DNA of 64,000 nucleotides from Channallabes apus (Eukaryota > Chordata > Actinopteri > Siluriformes > Clariidae), in NCBI GenBank assembly GCA_030522415.1, contig CM060121.1, positions 26,027,912 through 26,091,911 of the forward strand, given 5' to 3'. The first letter of the stretch is position 1. Each line of letters begins with the position of its first letter. The notes beneath the pieces were generated by a model. It did not search any database. It had not been told where the DNA came from and saw only the letters and a program-made list of their open reading frames with translations. Shown one piece after another: positions 61,309 to 64,000 of the stretch. Both the position numbers and the translations under genes were made by a program.

Positions 61309-62737
61309 TGTGTGTATATCTGTATACGTGCATACAAAAATATTGTAGTGTACTAGTGAATAGGTATATGAGCTATGAAGTAGTATTATGTTAAACAAAC
61401 ATTTTTACTTAATAGAGTTTGCACATTCAGAGTTTGCATGTTTTCCCGGTGCTTAGTGGGTTTCCTCCACGTACCCTGGTTTCCTCCCAGTCAATAGGCA
61501 TGCATATTAGGCTAATTGGTGTTACCAAATTATTCATTTAAATGTTTTTTTTATTAATAATTAATAATCAAATAACAAAATAGTAATTAATATCCCAGTC
61601 AAACTGGGACTTTGAACAATGATCTGGGAATAATTGACGTCTACAAAAGACTTCAACCATGTCTTACGGTAAAAAAACTCTTATCCGCAGTCAAACTTGA
61701 TTGGTGTAAATGTTTTAAAGAAGGCCATACATCAGTGAATGATGATCCTGGTTGATAACTTGTCGCCATCTTGTGGAATAACTGTGTCAGATCAGTCTGT
61801 GTCAATCAAAACTTTATATTTGGTCTGAACTGAAGTGTTTATTTGAGTATACACGGTGTGTATCAGGAACTGGTACAGTTGGTTTGGAGCTACACATGCT
61901 GCTCCTGTGCGCCCAGTGATCCAGGCCCCATCTGCCCTCTGCACCTGCTGACCCGTGCCTATGCTGACCTGGACTTCATGTTAATTTAAATACCTTCTGT
62001 TATATTGAACTTTCAGCTGCATAACACTTGATGTTATATAATTTCTATCCGTTATCACCCAAATGAGGATGGGTTCCCTGTTGAGTCTGGTTCCTCTCAA
62101 GGTTTCTTCCTATTGCCATCTCAGGGAGTTTTTCTTGTCACTGTAGCCGTCAACCTTTGCTTGCTCATCAGGGACAATCTCATTATTATCTAGACACATG
62201 TTTCTCACACATACACACTTCGATACATTCTCTTATCAAATTTTCTTTTCATTTTTGAGACAACGACCATTGTTAAAAGCGTTATATATATAAAAATGTA
62301 ATTGAATTGAATTGAACTTGCTCAAAATTGGAACCCATTTCAGTTAAAATTCTATGTCTGATTGTGCATGATTATAAGTAATTCAGTGATTCGCTCTTTG
62401 TCTCTCGAAGGGGTCCGAGGGCAGCCTGGGATACCCAGGATGGGCTTTAGTGATGCTAGCGCTGCTCATCATCGCTGCCTGTCTTCCAGTGCCTGCAGGC
62501 TACATACATTCCCTCCTCTCTCATAAGTGTGGCCCATCACGGGCTGAAGGAGAGGCTGAGCATCATAGAGAACGATACTCCAAATGTAGTACCACCGAGC
62601 CAGAACTCAACAGCCATCACACCACTCTGGATGAGGACAGCAGCCGAACCACCTTCCTGTCCGTGGCTGCAGATCACTACAGCCTTCTCTCACAGCAGGA
62701 GGATGGGGAAGAGGAGGAGGATGACACAGAACTGTAA
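47879..62737 (+). CDS. slc6a16: Sodium-dependent neutral amino acid transporter-like, SLC6A16 (NTT5) type
   Basis: Eleven exons: 47879-48110, 48205-48362, 48968-49094, 51601-51776, 52114-52224, 53573-53814, 54095-54275, 54375-54576, 54662-54821, 55037-55199 and 62411-62737. Every junction is GT/AG and in phase, giving 692 residues, near the family's usual 700-740. The acidic N-terminal tail is followed by TM1 at about residues 50-72 with the sodium-site motif [15 protein letters not shown]. Other family marks are [13 protein letters not shown] (TM2), [14 protein letters not shown] (TM3), [15 protein letters not shown] (EL2), [22 protein letters not shown] (TM6 region, split here for length), [13 protein letters not shown] (TM8 region) and [13 protein letters not shown]. 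Extracellular sequons NQT, NVS, NMS and NIT are present. The [10 protein letters not shown] and YPGWAL stretches near TM11-12 point to SLC6A16, but SLC6A15 or SLC6A17 paralogy is not fully excluded. It should be a plasma-membrane or vesicular symporter driven by sodium. An acceptor abuts the ATG, so a 5' noncoding exon lies upstream. The last intron (7.2 kb) is full of transposons. Confidence 0.92.
48553..48800. mobile_element. Degraded DNA element in slc6a16 intron 2
   Basis: ACTAATCAGCCATAACGTTAAAT is close to the terminal repeat of the Tc1-type element at 19927. The GC-rich following stretch has GGGGCGTGGCTCCGCAGCGC and no preserved right end. The assignment is tentative. Confidence 0.45.
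49690..49845 (-). repeat. SINE (second family), diverged, in slc6a16 intron 3
   Basis: CAGCATTTGGCCGACACCCTC and GGGGTTTGAACCTGCAACC are recognisable, but the middle is shortened and altered. Confidence 0.65.
50841..51196 (+). repeat. tRNA-derived SINE, full copy, in slc6a16 intron 3
   Basis: Head GTGGCACGGTGGTGTAGTGG, box B GGTTCGATTCCCGG, body to GATTAAGCGGTATAGAAAATG and an (ATGA)n tail. The AAATTAAATTAA sequence on both sides is the probable target duplication. It is the best-preserved copy in this orientation. Confidence 0.92.
52330..52760 (+). mobile_element. Fossil Tc1-type transposase sequence in slc6a16 intron 5
   Basis: Broken reading frames retain AAAATCATTCAGCACATTAT with a [14 protein letters not shown] string, then GATGAGTTCAGATT (a DE.R block) and GTTATGATCTGGGGTTGC (VMIWGC). 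Many stops and frameshifts; ancient. Confidence 0.6.
56314..56814. mobile_element. Inner inverted-repeat unit
   Basis: GGGCGGGGCGGTGGCTGACGA at the left is mirrored by CGTCAGCCCCGCCCACGC at the right. The pairing continues through CATGCCTTGCGGGG/CCCCGCAAAGCATG and AACCCAAACA. The two arms enclose about 300 bases without a gene. Confidence 0.65.
57190..57560 (+). repeat. tRNA-derived SINE, full copy with clear target duplication
   Basis: TGTTTTACTCAC occurs on both sides (57178-57189 and 57561-57572), a 12-base duplication. The head has A box GGTGTAGTGGTTAGCACTG and a box B-like GGTTTGATTCC, and the tail is AATGAATGAATG. This shows that the family spreads by retroposition. Confidence 0.95.
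57985..59505 (+). mobile_element. Inactive Tc1-type element (TTCCAAATTATTATGC ends)
   Basis: The left end CACTGTGTTCCAAATTATTA and the right end TTTGCATAATAATTTGGAAC are inverted, with a second subterminal copy of the right motif at about 59310-59330. It lies in slc6a16 intron 10 immediately beside the next Tc1 element. Confidence 0.85.
58284..59185 (+). pseudogene. Transposase pseudogene of 57985-59505
   Basis: Fragments in different frames: an N-terminal piece around 58296-58540 ([17 protein letters not shown]), [30 protein letters not shown], then an open stretch from 58809 ([35 protein letters not shown]). All three catalytic blocks can be seen but are separated by stops and frameshifts. 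Confidence 0.8.
59530..59574. repeat. (TA)n microsatellite, insertion site of Tc1 copy 2
   Basis: About 20 TA units directly abut the transposon. TA tracts continue on its other side (61183-61206), so the element landed within one microsatellite. Confidence 0.93.
59575..61182 (-). mobile_element. Tc1-type transposon copy 2, nearly intact
   Basis: The terminal sequence and ~210-base inverted repeats are those of copy 1 (15934-17551), and TA flanks both sides. Length 1608. Differences from copy 1 are a few substitutions and small indels. Confidence 0.97.
59793..60803 (-). CDS. Tc1 transposase, 336 residues
   Basis: The same protein as at 16150-17172, with the GRPT motif intact and [15 protein letters not shown] and PDLNPIEM present. 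A 12-base deletion removes four residues (SQSP) just before PDLNP, reducing the spacing between the second Asp and the Glu from 34 to 30. That is expected to disturb the active site although the frame stays open. Confidence 0.93.
   Translation of the reverse strand: MPRSKEIQEQMRTKVIEIYQSGKGYKAISKALGLQRTTVRAIIHKWQKHGTVVNLPRSGRPTKITPRAQRRLIREATKDPRTTSKELQASLASIKVSVHDSTIRKRLGKNGLHGRFPRRKPLLSKKNIKARLNFAKKHLNDCQDFWENTLWTDETKVELFGRCVSRYIWRKSNTTFQKKNIIPTVKYGGGSVMVWGCFAASGPGRLAVIDGTMNSTVYQKILKENVRPSVRQLKLKRSWVLQQDNDPKHTSKSTSEWLKKNKMKTLEWPDLNPIEMLWHDLKKAVHARKPSNKVELQQFCKDEWAKIPPERCKRLVARYRKCLIAVIAPKGGPTSY
61183..61312. repeat. Compound (TA)n, GTATACAG, (GA)n microsatellite
   Basis: A TA run, two copies of the GCACGTATACAGGT unit, another TA run and about 20 GA units. 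Mixed repeats of this kind give the false frames of tyrosine-isoleucine and arginine-glutamate. Confidence 0.9.
61424..61530 (+). repeat. SINE fragment (first family)
   Basis: GAGTTTGCATGTTTTCCCGG, GGGTTTCCTCC and TTAGGCTAATTGGTGTTACC match the central part of the SINE; both ends are missing. Confidence 0.8.
62030..62290 (+). repeat. Dispersed repeat ending in (AATTG)n
   Basis: Phrases CCAAATGAGGATGGGTTCCC, GGTTTCTTCCTATTGCCATC and CCATTGTTAAAAGCG, then TTGAATTGAATTGAA. This is a familiar multi-copy sequence in fish introns, but I cannot name its class. A weak relative is at 24425-24500. Confidence 0.55.
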
Positions 62738-63475
62738 TAAATTCTGACAAGGAAGAACATGTATAGTGTTTGGGCAAGATGATTGAATGGGATGCTGGAG
62801 TGTCTAGGAGACAGTTGCCAAGGCGACTGCGCTCACAGTGCAATTTTAAAGTTAGAAAGTGATAAACTGGAGAGAAGTGAGAAATGGAACAGAATCTCAA
62901 ATCGTTGAAACGAATCAACACAAGTCACTTTTTCAGGAGTTAGAAACCAAATTGGACTTGGATATAGGGATTATATATAGTATATAGCAGTTTTGATGTT
63001 ACAGCTGATCGGCAGGGCTAGATTTGTTCTGCCATTAACACGTCACCCATGAGCATTCAAATAGGAAAGAAAAGCTCCGTTTTAATGTTGTTCAAGGAGG
63101 AAGTGGATTTGGATTATGGATTTTCTTGTTTATAGAAAAACTCATTTCAGTGAAGCAAATTAATATCTGGAGTAAATGTAAATGGAATAAGTATGTTTGT
63201 GTTTATTATCAGGTTTGTTGTAAATAGATTTAATCCTATATAGATTTATGGTTGTGCTTCTTTTCCGTTTATAATGATTTTGTCATTAATGTTGCCAAGT
63301 GCCTCTGTTATAATGTTTAAAATAATATTGCAAGACTTTTTTTTTTAAGATGAAATGCAGAAATATGTTGGAAACCCAAAGCCTAGGACCTGGTAAACTA
63401 CTTTTAAAACCGTTAGTCCTGCGTTTGACCACAAGATGCTGCTAGTGTCTAGCATACATTTATTTATTTATTTTT

Positions 63476-63481
63476 TAAATA
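63476..63481 (+). terminator. Candidate polyadenylation signal of slc6a16
   Basis: AATAAA about 740 bases past the stop codon, within 62738-63600, which otherwise shows nothing and would be the 3' UTR. Another AATAAA overlaps the stop itself (near 62736). Confidence 0.35.
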
Positions 63482-63609
63482 AACTACTGTCAAGAGATTC
63501 CTTTTTATCCCATATGTATGCAAAAGCATCAGGGTAACGTCTGCTGTTGGGACGTACCCGCTACTTTTGGACATAGTCAGTAAAATCTTTTAGGGGGAAT
63601 GTAGCAGAT

Positions 63610-64000
63610 TCTGACCCAGACATTTTCTTAATTTGAGCCCTAATCCCATTTCTTCATATTTAGCTTCTTTGCTTACTCCATATTGGCTGTCATTTTGACA
63701 AGTTTTTGTCTCTCATTTTCAGTCCGGTTCCTGTACCTGACCAGTTACCTATGAATCGTTCAAGCATTAAAAAAGTCAGGGCATGAACCAGTGAGAAACA
63801 TGCGCGGATGATGACAGATGATCAGTCTGGAGATTAGTAGACTGGTGACGCTGAACGCAGAGTAGTCGGAACAGATGAGAGGGAAAATGAGGTTGCCCCC
63901 GAGATTGTTACATAAACAACCATTTTTTAATTTGAACATTTGTTCCCATTTCTTTAATTGAATCTACATAATGAATTTAATATGAAGAAATGAGGTGGCT
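63610..64000. mobile_element. MITE of the 26270-26645 family, cut by the window edge
   Basis: Shares CTGTACCTGACCAG, CTGGTGACGCTGAACGC and the right-end string ATGAAGAAATGAGGTGGCT, which is the start of the terminal repeat. The last bases of the element lie beyond the window. Confidence 0.65.

Overview
The window looks like euchromatic DNA of a teleost fish, probably an otophysan and perhaps a catfish (the lineage is a guess from repeat style). The evidence is AT-rich DNA with small exons bounded by GT/AG splice sites, many Tc1/mariner elements with terminal inverted repeats and TA target duplications, hAT-type MITEs, tRNA-derived SINEs and many CA, TA and GA microsatellites. No prokaryotic operons, CRISPR arrays, phage or intact retroviral genes were seen.

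Three vertebrate protein-coding genes were assembled exon by exon. (1) Minus strand, 14234 to below 252: a myosin phosphatase Rho-interacting protein gene (mprip-like). Fifteen exons give 718 in-frame codons with two PH domains; the 3' part lies beyond the left edge. (2) Minus strand, 33171 to 18360: an EPS8-family adaptor closest to EPS8L1. Sixteen proposed exons give 549 residues with an SH3 domain and the C-terminal effector region, but no recognisable N-terminal PTB domain. (3) Plus strand, 47879 to 62737: a 12-helix neurotransmitter:sodium symporter of the SLC6A15/16/17 group, closest to SLC6A16 (NTT5). It has 11 exons and 692 residues and looks intact. mprip and eps8l1 lie head to tail; eps8l1 and slc6a16 diverge from a 14.7 kb spacer.

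Most other DNA is repeat. Introns and spacers hold two nearly identical Tc1 elements with almost full-length transposase frames (15934-17551 and 59575-61182), three inactivated Tc1-type elements, a Tc1 fossil, about five copies of one mariner-derived family, a degraded BovB/RTE-like LINE piece (34095-34670), about nine SINE copies of one family and four of others, a hAT MITE inserted into a SINE, a stack of DNA elements in the last slc6a16 intron, and a 1.65 kb array of a CACTA-like pentanucleotide at 39303-40965. A CpG-richer block at 38.13-38.34 kb carries CArG-like and CTCF-like motifs and may be a promoter or first exon.

The two adaptor genes both belong to actin and Rho pathways (MPRIP targets myosin phosphatase to stress fibres; EPS8 proteins link receptors to Rac and actin). 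Nothing in the sequence shows co-regulation with the transporter. I found no convincing new biological system. The items most worth follow-up are the BovB-like relic, the apparent loss of the PTB domain, the paired Tc1 copies with different lesions, the intact sodium-site motif in the fish NTT5-like protein, and the nested-transposon stacks.
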